From NCBI RefSeq assembly GCF_964199755.1, contig NC_133896.1:99260549-99324548 (forward strand): a stretch of DNA of 64,000 nucleotides, written 5' to 3'. The stretch is from Larus michahellis. Taxonomy: Eukaryota > Chordata > Aves > Charadriiformes > Laridae. Position 1 is the stretch's first letter. Every line of letters starts with the position of its first letter. The notes under the pieces are model-generated. The model saw only the letters and a program-made list of their open reading frames with translations. It did not search any database and was not told the origin of the DNA. Made by a program: the position numbers and the translations under genes. Positions 1-13,170 of this stretch are shown in pieces.

Positions 1-3000
1 CACCTTTAGATGATTCACCAAGTGCTCCCAGGCCAATGTGGCCCGAGGTCCTACTGAGACAAGAGAAAATGCAACTTCCAAACATCCCACATTTCAAGTC
101 CCGACACATTCAGATATAGGAGACATACAGCAAGATGTTTAGCAGGATTAGGCCAGATAGCAAGAAAGTGATTTATCTCCCAGGTGGCAAAGACCCCAGA
201 ACTACAGAGCTTCAATGCCTAGAATGGTATCCAGAAGCAATTTGTAATCCATCAGAAATAGTTTAAATGCAATTTCTGAAGGTCATATACTGCAAAACAG
301 GAAACTAGCAGCATTCTTCATCACTTGTAGCTTCAAAGCCATCTTTAGCTACTTAACAATGCTGCAATGCATTGCTACAACTTCCCTTTAACCTGTGTCC
401 TCCAAAATGAAGTGCTGGCCAAGTCCATCTTAGAGAAAATGGACACCCTCACATTATCAGGTCTATGTGACAAAGACACATGTTTAGTGTCAAAGTGAAG
501 TCTCTCTGTTTGACATTAGTGCTATTACGGCTCTTATTACTTCCAGTCTTGGCTACTAGAAAAAGTTGCAACTCAGCAAACCTGATTGAAGTCTTTTGCC
601 TATTTGGAAACCCTCAACTACACTGCTTCATGCAACCTTGCATCAAGGAAAATTTAAATACCTCAAGCTAAACTTGCAGTAACAATTAAGGTTCATGTTT
701 TCTGCCAGAAAAAAAAAAAAAAAAAAAGGAATGAGGTGCCACCCAATCCCAGTCTTCAAACACTCAGAGTTTATTACACACATACACAGAGCTACTTCAG
801 GAAGTGAGCACACCAGAAAAATGGCTTACTTTTGTCTTAGGATGCCTTCGGTTCAACAGAGGAAGTGCGTGTGGCAGTATGGGAAGTTCTAAATGTTACC
901 ACTGCTGGTGACTGATAATATACAAATAAGGCCGTGGTTAGCATAAGAGATAGGCACAGTGCCCGTTAGGCCCATGGATGAAAATGTGGCCCCAGACATC
1001 TATTTCTATATAAAATGTGTGTTAAAATTGTTTTAGAGAACATCCAGTTCCTGTAAATGTTATGGGAAAATGACATTTACGACTAACCAGTCTCCTCTGA
1101 GTAACATGATGTGTTATTGTTGGCTGAGTGCCATTTTCTGTCATACCAAAAATATTAACTAATTGAAGTTAAAAAAGTTTGTATGAATTGGATCCTTGCA
1201 CAATTATGCCCAGTTCTGGTCAAGGCAGCAGCACTAGCACAGCCCCAGGTGAATCAGACACCAGAAAAGCATCTATTTTCCCAACTGCCCCCCAGAAAAA
1301 ACATCCATAAACAGAGGTCCACCTTGAACCTACACACTATGATGTTATATACAGAATAAACAAACAAAAACAACACAATCAAATTAAAGACAGGATTTAT
1401 CTATTTATACTGCTTAAAGGAAAAAAAAAAAGCTCAGATTGTTCTCTTAATCTAAAATGAGTATTATCATTAAACTGAAAAGTGTAGAAAGATGACTTAA
1501 GGGTTACAAACTTATACAAAGCTGAAGGAACTGACTCATTCAGGGAATCGGAACTCCTGCAAACTCCTCAGTCACTTGAAGGATATAGAATAAATAGCCA
1601 AGACAAAAAACTCGGCCCTTTAACTATTACACTTCCATCAACAGTAAACACAGCATTGCAGGGATAACTAAGTACCATTTGCCTCATAGAAACTAAACAC
1701 ACATGGCTGGGGCAATCCGTGCTAGTAGCAGCCTGACCAGAAATCTCCAGAACTTGGGCAAGCTGCACTGCCTTGTTTGTGCCTAATCTTTGGATGGGGA
1801 ACAGGGGGGAAGGCAGGCAGAGCTCTAAAAGACAGTTTTCTGGAGCTCAATTAACTCCTGCTACAATTTTTCACTTGCTAAATCCTAGCAGTAGGCTGCA
1901 ATGGCAACGATTACTGGTACTGACGCTCAGAACAGACAATGCAAACACATTCACTTGCCCACAAACTGGGGGAAAAAAAAAATTAAAAAAAGAAATGGAA
2001 AAACACTGTCCTGTTTATCTCTAGCACTGAGTGGTTTATAACACTGGTGATTTTAAAGACATCTCACTAACTATGGTCAAGCAATAGCGTTCTAGCAGTA
2101 ATGCTTGAAGTATACATTTAAAACAAAACTTAGGTTCATAAAGACACGGGCTCTCTCCCATCAATTTAATTTATCATACAATATTAAATATCAAATCATC
2201 AAATGCAATCATTGCACTGACACTGTCATTTAAAAATCACAAGTTATAAAAAGCAGTAGTTGTCTTGGTTTATTTTATGTAGTTACCATACTATTAAAAC
2301 GTCTGTGTCAATATTAATTCACAAAATAATCTGTTACAGTAAGTCAACACTGCTTTTCCATTTTAATAAATCTGAAGTTCAGGCCCAAAATTTTACTTAT
2401 TAAAAATGAAGAAAAGACAAAAGCAGGACCTGGATTAGTAACTGAGACATTCTGCCTCAGTCTTGTTGCTTTGACCCCTATACCACATCTCTTGTGGTTC
2501 ATCTTTCCATTTCCTTCTGAAAGCTTTCCATCTGCAAAACTATAATTTCCTGGCTGACGTAAATTTGAAGAGTTCCAAATTCTGGTGTTGCATCTGAAAT
2601 TACTGCTTTATTTCCGACTTTACAGGCAGTGTGGAGAGAGGGAGTGAGAGGCAGAGAGGGACAGGGGGAATGAATATGCACTATGGTAATATGAAAAAAT
2701 CCCAAACTACTAACCAACAAAACCCAAGTCATATTCCCTTGAGTCGGTTAAGTGATTGATGCATTTAGATTCAGAGGAGGATTAACAGTTACATTACATG
2801 CACAATTATACGCCATTGAAATGCCAACAGTAATAGATACTGACTTCAAAGAATAACTCAAATAGCTGTTAAATCTAGAAAGAGGGATGAGGAAGAAGAA
2901 TGCATCTCAAAAATGGTGACATATCAGAGTCCAGTTCACCATTCATTGTGCTATGTTTTCTAGTAGTTGAACTCTGGGACCCAGAGTTTTTAAGGCTAAT

Positions 3001-6000
3001 GTCAAGTAAAGCTCATTAATATTGTCATCTCCTCAGGTCAGCGCTCATTTACAACTGTTTTTCAAGATATGCAGTCCAGAAAAAAAAAAAAAACAACAAC
3101 AACAAAAAACCCCACCCAACCTGCTAACATTTTAATAAGGTATCAACTTCTTCACTCCCACCTAGAAGTCCTGCACCTTCCTATCATAATCGCAGATGTT
3201 GCGGATGGCTACCATTACAAGATTAGAAATGAATGGACAGAATTAATAATTATCACCTTGCACATTCGAACAGTTACTGCCACAGAAAGCATTAATACTT
3301 TTTACACAAGACTGATGTTTTGTTTGGTGATTTCCAAGAACATCTAGATAAGGAAAGGATATAATTCAAGATAGAAAATTATTTTCTTAAACTGAGGTTT
3401 CATGATAAAACAAAACTGGATTTTAATGCTTATTTAAAATTACTCCAACTAAAAGTGAATGTTAATTCAGTCTTAAATCTTAAATTAACCAATATAAATT
3501 TGTTAAAAGTGTCTCATGCCATTTACTGTCACCAAATTCATACAGGATTTCAAAACATTTATGAGCATCAATATCCCTATATCACCAGGAAGAACTTTCA
3601 GCAGCTTAGTAGTTGTGAAATCATGGTCACAAACAACATTACTGTTCCAGATTAATTAATTTTTAAAAGAATATATTATCTGCGTATGTTTACTCAGCAT
3701 CACAGCTAAAAATGGTTATCCATTTGAAATTTTGCCCAAGTTAACCCTGAACTGGCAACACCATTCATCATATATGACTTTTATTAAGACTTGTTAAGCA
3801 AGTCAGCATTTTATGCATCAGATAAAACAATGATTGCTCTGTGGTAGTTTGTGGAGTAATAAGCAGAACTCACACCCTCCTCATTAAAAGTCCTCATTTT
3901 ATAAAATAAGTTTCCTTATCAGGAAATTTGCTTTATACACAGTCTCTTACAGTTGAGACACCATTTGTGGAGGTTTGCATCTTAGTATAAACTAATGATT
4001 TAAAATATATACACATATAAACAATACACTGAAAAACAAATTTTAAAATAAGTGTTCACATTCTGTTGGGAAGTGCTGACTGATTCAGATAAAGCCAACA
4101 GATTACACAACAGCTATGGTATGTTGTTGCTGCTGTAATTTCAAAGGCTTTTGACCTTCTTATGACAGGGGGAAAAAAGAAGCATCAATAAAGATAATAA
4201 AGAAGCCATAAAAGTAGTTATAACATATGTCTTCGTAAAAATTACACATCAATAAGCAGAATTGTAGGCAACAAAAAAAGAAATAAATGCATAGCCACCC
4301 CAAGACCACAAAGCCATTTTAACAAATCCAAATTTTGTTGCCATAAGCTGTGGAAGGCACAGACAGACTGGCTTACTTCCAAAAATAAGTACTTAACTGT
4401 ATTGGTGTCAAAAATTACAACAACTTGTAAGATTTACCAGAAATGATGAAGCATGTTCCTTCTCTTATTAAAGGCCACATCATGGCTTATTGCTAACTGG
4501 GAAGAATGCCTCAGCCGAAGAGGCATGACTTCATCTACTTTTAAAAGCTTTCAGCTTAGTGTTTTCACTTGCATTGTAGAGAGGGAAATTCAAGCACATG
4601 TCCAAAAACTTTAGAAGCAAGTCTCCCTCATGTTATAACATGTAGAACCTCTAGTAAGCCACATCTTTTACCTGAGGAAGGGTGAAGAGCACATGAGCTA
4701 GATTAAAAAAAACTAATTTTTTTTATGATCTACAAAACAAAAGTCACAGACATTCAAAGTCTCAGTCATTTCTGCAAAATGATCTGATAAAACCCAAGAT
4801 ATTGATAAGGTATATATTAAAATCTCCTCAATGTTTTGGTGGAAGGAATGATAGAAGTACAGCTTTACAAATCAACACCTATTTCACTTGCATCCTTAAA
4901 GAATGCAGCCTTTTCTAAAGTTATCTTTGCAAGATTGCTTAAGGGGAAAAAAAAAAAATCACCATTTTTATTCTTAGAATAATTATTCTAAGCACAACAA
5001 TTCATTCTAGAAGAAACTCAAAAAATAAAAAAAAAGGTCTTGCAATCTCAGTCTCCCATGCTTTCCTTAGTTTCCCGGAATCTCAAAGGGAAAGCAGCCC
5101 CCTTAGAATCCTGTAAAAACATAAACTAAACAACATCAATGTAACACCGGTACCCCCATGAAAACAGAAAACCCCACTTAAAGTCAAAATAATATCACAT
5201 GACACCAAGAAGACAATGAACTGTTTAGGGAGTCCTGATGTCTTTTAGAGAACACATAGTTATGACATTGCTAAATTTAATGTAGTGTAGCCAAAGCTAT
5301 ATGCACTTGAAAAAAAAAAAAAACCTGAAAAACAAGACAACACAATTTCATGCATGATATTAACACCAAGAAGCTATAATATGCATACTGAGGAAAGCAC
5401 TTGCAGTGAACAGAGGAGAAATGACAACTACAATTCCTTTAAGGAAATAAAAAAAGCAGGCAACTGGTATTGCAAACAAGTACAACAGTAGCCCACAATA
5501 AAGCAGTCATTTATAACAGAAGTGCTGAAGAAAAAGTAATAAGACACTGCCCTGACACTGTTTAACTATCTAACATTCATGTTCATAAAACCAATTTCCA
5601 ATGCCTGTTTTTGCTGGCCTGTATTCAGAAAGGGTTCTTGTAGTCCTGTGAAGTCAACTGCTTGGAATTACCTGTGAAAGCTTTGCCTAAATGCTATACC
5701 TACCTCTGCCTAAGGTGAAATTATATGAACATGAAATTCAACTCAAAATGAAAATGATAAAAGTATTTTATTGGATAGGGGAGTGCCTGTTCTTTTTTAA
5801 ATTATTATTTTTTTAAGTCAACTTCTTTTGACCTTTGCATATTTTTGGTAAAATTGCTTTTTCAAATACGCTGTTACTCTTCTTGAGGAAGAGAGTATCT
5901 TGGATGAATTTAACACAAAGTATTTTTATTCTGTCACAAAAGTATGCAAAATATCACAAAGTGCTATTATCAGTTACAACAGTCCTTCAATTAAACACGT

Positions 6001-6344
6001 GATTTGCCTTAGTTCAAATGATATACATAATCAAGCCCTGACCGGCAGGAGTCAGGTTCCCCAAAGGAGCTGACCAAAAGCAAGTGATGAATTTATGAAA
6101 ATAAACACACTAACAACAAAAACAAACAAACAAACACAAAACCCCCAAAGATTTTAGGGTCCTCTACTATTCTTAAGTGAATGTGTGCAGACAAAGTTGC
6201 TGTGACCTACTGAACCATGAACTGGGAATTCAGCAGCCAATGAAAAATTCTTCTGCAAATATTAACACACTCCCAGTTGACTTCTTCCAATATCAATCTC
6301 AACTCTGTCCAAGAAATCATTATCTATTCAGCATTGTTGAAGGC

Positions 6345-6395
6345 ATTTTCTGTATAGGAATACATGACTATTTCTGTCTAGGAATACATGAATAA
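6345..6395. repeat. 24-25 bp tandem duplication, 2 copies
   Basis: Two adjacent near-identical units share the core TCTAGGAATACATGA (first copy TATAGGAATACATGA), preceded in both by TTTCTG. They lie in the FILIP1L intron. It looks like a simple local duplication with a few substitutions. Confidence 0.75.
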
Positions 6396-9300
6396 GCATA
6401 TAGTTATCAAAAACAAGTGCAAAACCTTATTTAACTACACAGTATCAAAAAATACACATACCATGCTTAATACATCCCTTTCTTATTTTTAGAAACACGT
6501 TAAAATCCTTTTAACTCGCAGCTTCTGTGAGTTATGCACTATGCTCTGTAACATAACTTCAATGGAGTGATTTTATAGTATTTTTTCCAAAAGAAATAGA
6601 TCTCAGGGGTTAGAAATATTTGCTTGCATTTCTGTTTGAATCTTAAAATTGCATTTTATCTTTTGAATGAAGGAAACATTGTTAAATACACTAAAGTCTT
6701 TTGGCATGACCAATGAAACAGAATCTCTTGAAAATCCTTCTCAGTTTATACAGTGATCCAGGTCAGATACCAATAATTTAGGCACTTTCATTGAAATAAC
6801 CCTTGCAACACAGGCTTGATTAGAGGTTGGGTTAGACTAGCTCACTCAAGCACTCAGTTTGGGCTGGAACCTCAAGTGCTTTACTGAAACAAGTCTTAAG
6901 CATTACAGATAGCTTGAGGAATTAAGTTCTAGAAGAAAAAAAAACAGAAGAGAAGACAAAAAAATAAAAATTGTACACAGATTGACACTCACTGCAAGGA
7001 CTGCTGGGATTATTTACTCAAACATCTGTCAAAATAATTGTGCATAAATAATAAATAAAATCAGTTATTTGCTTCATAAAAAATTACACAGCATCCCTAT
7101 GAAAATTACAGTTGTTGGTTACCATTTGGTTTAAGAGTTTTCTTTCTAAAGCAATTTAAGGGGCGTCAGTCACTGGAGCATTACAGTTTCATTTGGCCAG
7201 AAAGATATCAACTAGTTAATATGCAAGTGTTGGGTAAAACACCGAATAATTTTTGTATTAATCACTTCAGCTAAATTTGCCTTTCAAAAATAAATTACAG
7301 TGAAGCAAGCTAAAATAAATCAAGTGCTTATAAGCCCAAGTCTATTTTAGCAGTATTAATATGAGATGTCTTAACTTCATGCACACACAAAAACTGAGTT
7401 CATTCCAAATGAAATTGTTAGTTATGCTTCTGTTATGGTTTTATATCTATGGCAACGGTAGATCATCAATTGAACTTCACTACTAAAGCATTTAGAGACA
7501 AGGGTGGAGAGGAAAGAGAGATTTTTACACCAAAAAGAACCCAAACTGAAAGTAGCACTGAAAAGCGGACAAAAGTTTATACAGCAACAACACAGTAAAA
7601 AGCTGCCTCTGAAGATGGCGCAGTCTTCTCCCCATTTATTTGTTCTGTCAACCAGCAGCATTCTTTCAAGCTCATTCCACAAACCGCTCCCTCTCCACTT
7701 ATACTTTTTCATGTCTGTTTTCCCCATTATGTTAATTGACTGTTGTAAAGAATTTGGGGCTGCTTTGAGTCTTTGATATCAACTCTGTTTATTGCTACTT
7801 CCCATTCCATCAATTTTTCATATAAAGCATTTCATTACATTCAATATAGTGCAACCTCTGCACTAGAATAAAAAGAGGGCGGATGGTGAAGGTGTTGTAA
7901 GAAGTTTCATAGTCATAGACTTCTATACAATATCAGCATTAAATCCCACAAGTCTGATGGACAGTTGTAGAATGCCAGGGATTTCCTTTCTCCACACAGG
8001 AAAACTACAGTGCTGCCAAAGGGGATGTTGCTGAGGCAGCCTATTAAATGCCCAGAAATGTATGCCTCCAGTCAGTCAACAGCTAATAAAGAGCTGTGCA
8101 AAGGAGGCCGTTATCTAAGCTCTTCCTGAACTAAAGGGATGGCTGCAACAGGAACTTGTCAGTGGGAAGCAGTAAAGGCTCACCACATGGTCAAGGGCAT
8201 CACAATAGTGACCAGAGACAACTGTGGAACAGGAATCTTATGTTCCAGCAGCAACTTCTAGAGAGTCATCATCATATTTCAGAAGGCGGGGAAGAAGAAC
8301 TGAAAAGAAAAAAAAAAAAAGCAAGGGGCCTCAACTAATAAGTGTTGAAGCAGTCATTTTGTGCAAGTACAGTTCTGCTATGTAATTAATTTCCCTTGCA
8401 TAATCTACACAACTGCATACCTACCATATATATGAACAGTGAAGCATACAAATTCTAATACTTCATTACTTCAATCTAGGCTTTTCACGCTCTTCTTTAA
8501 TACCAGAACATAGCTATAGGTTGGCTGTGGGAAAAATCTAATTGAAAGAAGGCAAATGTGGTGGCCAAACCAATCATACCTCAGACCAACTCCACAAACA
8601 ACTCCCTGACAAAGAAAAGTCTACAAAAGAACCCATTATTTGAGGTATTTGGAGGCTGCTTAGGATCTTACATAAACAAATGAACAACCTTATCCCAAGT
8701 CTCTAAAAAATTAAGTACTTTGCGTCTCGGTAAAGACTGATTACAAGCATAAACTTGTAAAACTAATTTTGGAAAACCACTACGAAAACCTTCAATAACC
8801 ATGTACAAGCAGGGTTGCACTTAGGTGTATCTGCAAATTTTGGATATAAGACTGAATCCAAACCTGGCAGACAGCAAGACATTTGGGCTTTCTTAAGTTC
8901 AAAAGGCACAACCTGGACACCTGTTTATCTGCTGACTGCATTTTTTTTGTCTGTGTGTGATACAAGGCCATAAGCCTGCATTTTCACTGAGGACCGGCTT
9001 ACCTACAATGTTTACTTTTACTCTGATGCGCTGCTTCGAAATTGACATCAGGCGGCCTGACTAACTGCCTAGCGTGGCTACATTACCTTCATGCACTTTA
9101 ACATACATAAGGTTTAATCATAAAAGATTATAACACATCAGGATGGTTTATAAGTAACTTAAAGGTATTAGGAGATTTATGATGGTGTAAATTATACCTG
9201 CCCTTGAGGGCTGCACTGATTTAATTTCTCAATCCCTACGATAATCACATTTCTTATGCACATAGCTAGCCTCAGCAAACAGCCAAGATCAGTGTTGTTC

Positions 9301-9521
9301 CACTGCAGAATAGCAGAAAGTTGTGTTGCACTGATACCCGCCAAAAGCTGAAAAGATGCATAATTACATAAGTTGTTAAGTCTAAATGATCATAGTGAAG
9401 TGTCCATTGCCAGAGTGTAAAGTAAGACCTATGGGCCCCAGACACTACAATGCGAGGTCTGCTTGTAGTTACAAGTTCATGCACATCTGGCAGAAATGTT
9501 GTACTTCAGGTGTGTTTTTAA

Positions 9522-9568
9522 ATGCCCGTTAAAATGGCTACAAAATATAATATTATTTCCTCCCACAG
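9522..9568 (+). other. FILIP1L: In-frame 5' extension of the FILIP1L main exon, possible alternative start
   Basis: Reading upstream of the acceptor, the coding frame stays open for 16 codons to ATG 9522, directly preceded by an in-frame TAA at 9519-9521. A second in-frame ATG at 9534 has A at -3 and G at +4, a strong initiation context. A transcript starting in this intron would give a FILIP1L lacking the upstream exons, with a short unique N-terminus ([11 protein letters not shown]). Human short FILIP1L isoforms exist, but I recall them starting further inside, near MVVDEQ. The sequence shows only that this start is possible; there is no visible promoter element. Confidence 0.3.
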
Positions 9569-12344
9569 ATTGAAAAAGCTTCTTGAACAAGAAACAGCAT
9601 ATCAGGCAAAAAAAGAGAAGGAAAGCAACAAGAAAATAGCTAAACTGAAAGAAGAATTGACCAAACTGAAGTCCTTTGCTTTAATGGTGGTGGATGAACA
9701 GCAAAGACTCACTGAGCAGTTGAATCAACAAAGTCAAAAAGTTCAAGAGTTAACCACTTCCACAGAACAAGCACACGAGAAGCTGGCTTTTGCTGAAGCA
9801 AAAGTTCAAGAACAGGAACAGAGAGCCAGCAGGCTGGAGGCTGAACTTCCAGCCCAAAGCAGTAAGATTTCCCAAGACCAAGAAGCAATGATGGCCAAAC
9901 TAACTAATGAAGACAGTCAGAACCGTCAGCTACGGATAAAATTAACTGCTCTCAGCCGACAAATTGATGAGCTGGAAGAGACCAATAAAACTTTACGGAA
10001 AGCAGAAGAAGAACTGCAAGACCTAAGGGATAAGATAAATAAGGGAGAGTGTGGGAACTCCACACTTATGACTGAAGTAGAAGAACTACGGAAACGACTG
10101 CTGGAGATGGAAGGAAAAGATGAAGAGCTCATAAAAATGGAAGATCAGTGCAGAGAACTTAATAGAAAGTTAGAAAAAGAAGCATCACAGAGCAAGAACC
10201 TTAAAGGAGAAGTTGACAAACTCAACAAAAGAATTATGGAGCTGGAGAAACTAGAAGATGCTTTCAGCAAGAGCAAACAGGAATGCTACTCCCTGAAATG
10301 CAACCTAGAAAGAGAAAAAATGTTAACAAAGCAGTTGTCCCATGAGCTGGATGGCTTAAAAGCTAGAATTGGCGAGCTTGAGGCAATTGAAAGTAAGTTA
10401 GAAAAAACTGAGTCTACACTTAAAGAAGATTTAACAAAGCTGAAGAGTCTAACAGTGATGCTTGTGGATGAAAGAAAAGCTATGGGTGAAAAAATAAAGC
10501 AAACAGAAGAAAAGCTGCAAGCTGCAACTTCTCAGCTTCAGGTGGAACAAAATAAAGTGATGTCGGTTACAGAAAAACTAATTGAGGAAAGCAAAAAGGC
10601 ACTGAAATCAAAATCTGATGCAGAGGAGAAAGTATCCAGTGTTACAAAAGAACGAGATGAACTGAAAAACAAACTCAAAGCAGAAGAGGAGAAAGGAAGT
10701 GATCTTGTTTCCAAAGTGAATATTCTAAGAAAAAGACTTCAGTCACTGGAAGCTGTTGAAAAAGAGTTTCTTAAAAATAAACTTAAGGAGAGTACTAAAT
10801 CCAGCACCTCCTTGCAGCAGGAGAACAACAAAATCAAAGAGCTTTCTCAAGAAGTTGAGAGGCTTAAGCAGAAGCTCAAAGAAATGAAGGCTATAGAAGA
10901 TGATCTGATGAAAACTGAAGATGAATTTGAGTCTCTAGAACGAAGATATGTCAATGAACGGGACAGAGCCAAGCTTCTATCAGAGGAGCTGGAGGCTGTG
11001 AAAATGGAAGTGGCTAGGTATAAATTAACAGAAAAAGCAGAGTCCAATCAAGAGCAGCGTCTTTTTAGGAAGCTCAAAGAAGAGGAAGCTAAATCAAGTC
11101 ATCTTTCCAGAGAAGTAGATGCACTGAAAGAGAAGATTCATGAATACATGGCAACAGAAGACCTAATCTGTCACCTCCGAGGTGATCACACAGTCTTACA
11201 GAAGAAACTCCTGCAGCAAGAAAACAAGAACAGGGAGTTGGCAAGAGAAATGGAAAGCCTCACAAAAGAATTGGAGAGGTACAGACACTTCAGCAAGAAC
11301 TTCAGGCCGGGTCTCAATGGAAGAAGAATATCCGATTTGCAAGTTCTTTCTAAAGAAGTCCAGACAGATCCAGCAGACAATGAACCACCCGATTACAAAA
11401 CCCTCATGCCTTTAGAGCGGACAGTCATTAATGGACAGCTGTATGGAGACAGTGATAATGAGGACAAAGATAACAACGAGGAGGAACAAACTGTGTCTTT
11501 CAAAAGCAACTCATCCATTGCAAATGCTGTGAATAAAAAATTATGGATCCCTTGGATGAAGTCCAAAGAGAGCCATCCTCAAAACGGAAAGATTCATACA
11601 AAGCAAAATGGAAGCTGTGCACAGACTGGAGACCTAGTGCTAAGCCATACACCTGGCCAACCTCTTCACATAAAAGTAACTCCAGACCACGGACAGAACA
11701 CAGCGACACTTGAAATAACTAGTCCTACCACTGAAAGTCCTCACTCCTACACAAGCACAGCAGTTATACCCAACTGTGGCACTCCAAAGCAAAGAATAAC
11801 CATTATTCAAAACGCCTCCTTAACACCTGTAAAATCAAAAGCAGCAGAAGGTTACATGAGCCCAGAGCAAGTAATTTCTCCTATTACTATGGCTACTTTT
11901 GCAAGATCTCAAACTCCTGAATCATGTGGCTCTTTAACTCCTGAAAGAACAATGTCCCCTTTGGCTTTACCAGGCTCAAGTTCTCAGGAACAAATAATCT
12001 CCACGGAGCCTTTGGAAATGGGAGCCAAGCACACCGTTTTTAGAGTATCCCCAGACCGGCAGTCATCATGGCAGTTTCAGAGATCTAACAGTACGGGATC
12101 AAGTGTAATAACTACTGAGGATAACAAAATCCACATCCATTTAGGAAGCCCTTACGTCCAAGCTCTCACCAATTCCAAGCCCATCAGCCCTTGTAATCCG
12201 GTGCAAGACAACAGAACTCCAGCACTAGCTAATGGCCTACCCAGTAAGCCCACCAATAAAATCACCAGCAGTATTACTATCACACCAACAGCCACTCCTC
12301 TCCCACGGCAATCACAAATTACAGTAAGTAATGTCTATAACTGA
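9569..12344 (+). CDS. FILIP1L: FILIP1L main coding exon (filamin A interacting protein 1-like)
   Basis: This is an uninterrupted frame of 924 codons from TTG 9570 to TGA 12342-12344. The acceptor is CCCACAG at 9562-9568 (phase 2), so the 5' end is a splice site and not a start codon. Roughly the first 590 residues are continuous coiled coil rich in E, K, L and Q. It includes two related blocks, [14 protein letters not shown] and [14 protein letters not shown]. The C-terminal third is Ser/Thr/Pro-rich with motifs I recognise from FILIP1[53 protein letters not shown] and [18 protein letters not shown]. The family is cytoplasmic/nuclear, associated with filamin/actin, and reported to restrain WNT signalling and endothelial motility. 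A consensus donor ACA|GTAAGT sits at 12324. Splicing there ends the exon at 12323 in phase 0; read-through adds VSNVYN and stops. Length and order agree with the human C-terminal portion, and there is no frameshift or internal stop. The protein identity is near certain. Confidence 0.97.
12324..12344 (+). promoter_or_regulatory. FILIP1L: Splice donor overlapping the read-through stop (alternative FILIP1L 3' end switch)
   Basis: GTAAGT at 12324-12329 follows codon ACA. If the donor is used, coding continues in phase 0 at a distal exon. If it is ignored, VSNVYN plus TGA ends the protein. Coding sequence and splice signal overlap here. Confidence 0.7.
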
Positions 12345-13170
12345 CCCCCATCCATGCTGACACCCTTACCAGCAACCCATCCTGTTTCTCATCCCAGCAA
12401 GAGTTATTTGGAACAGCCCCTTTACTTTGGGAGAGATCTGTGCATGAACTATACAACAGTATATGGAACTAACTTTAAGTTTTGCCTGCTTAGTGTTATC
12501 AAGTGTGCACTTACTGTATATCTTCTCATTGAAATACAGTTATGTAAAATATTTAGTCTTGCACTTGTATAAATGCATCTTTATGTATTTCCATTTTCAA
12601 AATAACTCACATTACTTTTGACTGCAACTTGCCTTGATAAAATATTTTAACATTACAAAAACAGTAAATAATTGATTATTTTTATCATTGCTTGCAGAAT
12701 ATTTTTGTTTGTTACGTGTTTTGTATTTTTTTGCATGTATGGTAGAATTTGAATTAAGCCATAATATTGCCTGCTAACTTCAGATAAGACTTGATTCATT
12801 ATCTTCCCTGCTATTTCCCAACTCCTCCTAGCCCTCTCATTTCAGATAATTATCAGTGTATCACACAAAAACACTCAAAATTTTTATGTATTGTTTCTCA
12901 TTACAAATTTATGATGTATATTTGATATGTTCCAGAGCACAACCACCACTTTTCCTCCCCATCTTTTTTCTTTTTTTTTTTTTTTTTTTTTTAACTGTTT
13001 GGTTAAAACTCTTTTTAAACATTTCCTTGAACTGAGTTCAGAAGCCTGTATCACAAAATTATTCTCCCCAAACAAGGCAAGCAATTTTTCCCACACAAAT
13101 GCTAGTGTTTAGCAGAAAAACTGCTATTGTCTAGGTACACTGTAAAACAATAAACAGCAACACTTACATT
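12345..13170 (+). other. FILIP1L: 3' UTR of the read-through FILIP1L isoform, with AATAAA at 13149-13154
   Basis: After the TGA, AT-rich sequence without a further meaningful frame runs to an AATAAA hexamer at 13149-13154. Cleavage would be expected about 10-30 bases later. A pure T run at roughly 12970-12992 lies within it. The assignment as UTR is inferred from the stop codon and hexamer; no transcript evidence is available. Confidence 0.5.

Larger units (their letters stand above)
1..9568. other. FILIP1L intron (also antisense to CMSS1 intron 1); no exon recognised
   Basis: This AT-rich stretch shows no open frame resembling a protein family. I saw homopolymer A runs (for example 709-726, 3079-3093 and 5310-5325), A/C-rich decay tracts (3090-3118, 6114-6149), a purine-rich patch at 2629-2670 and a short tandem duplication at 6345-6395. 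No CR1 copy, tRNA or other RNA gene was recognised. It ends in the polypyrimidine tract and AG acceptor of the FILIP1L main exon at 9567-9568. Conserved noncoding elements could be present but cannot be judged without alignment. Confidence 0.7.

Noticed and set aside
7422..7776. Overlapping 101- and 90-codon frames on opposite strands
   Set aside because: Mirror-image open frames with no recognisable domain and no splice signals; chance is the simpler explanation.
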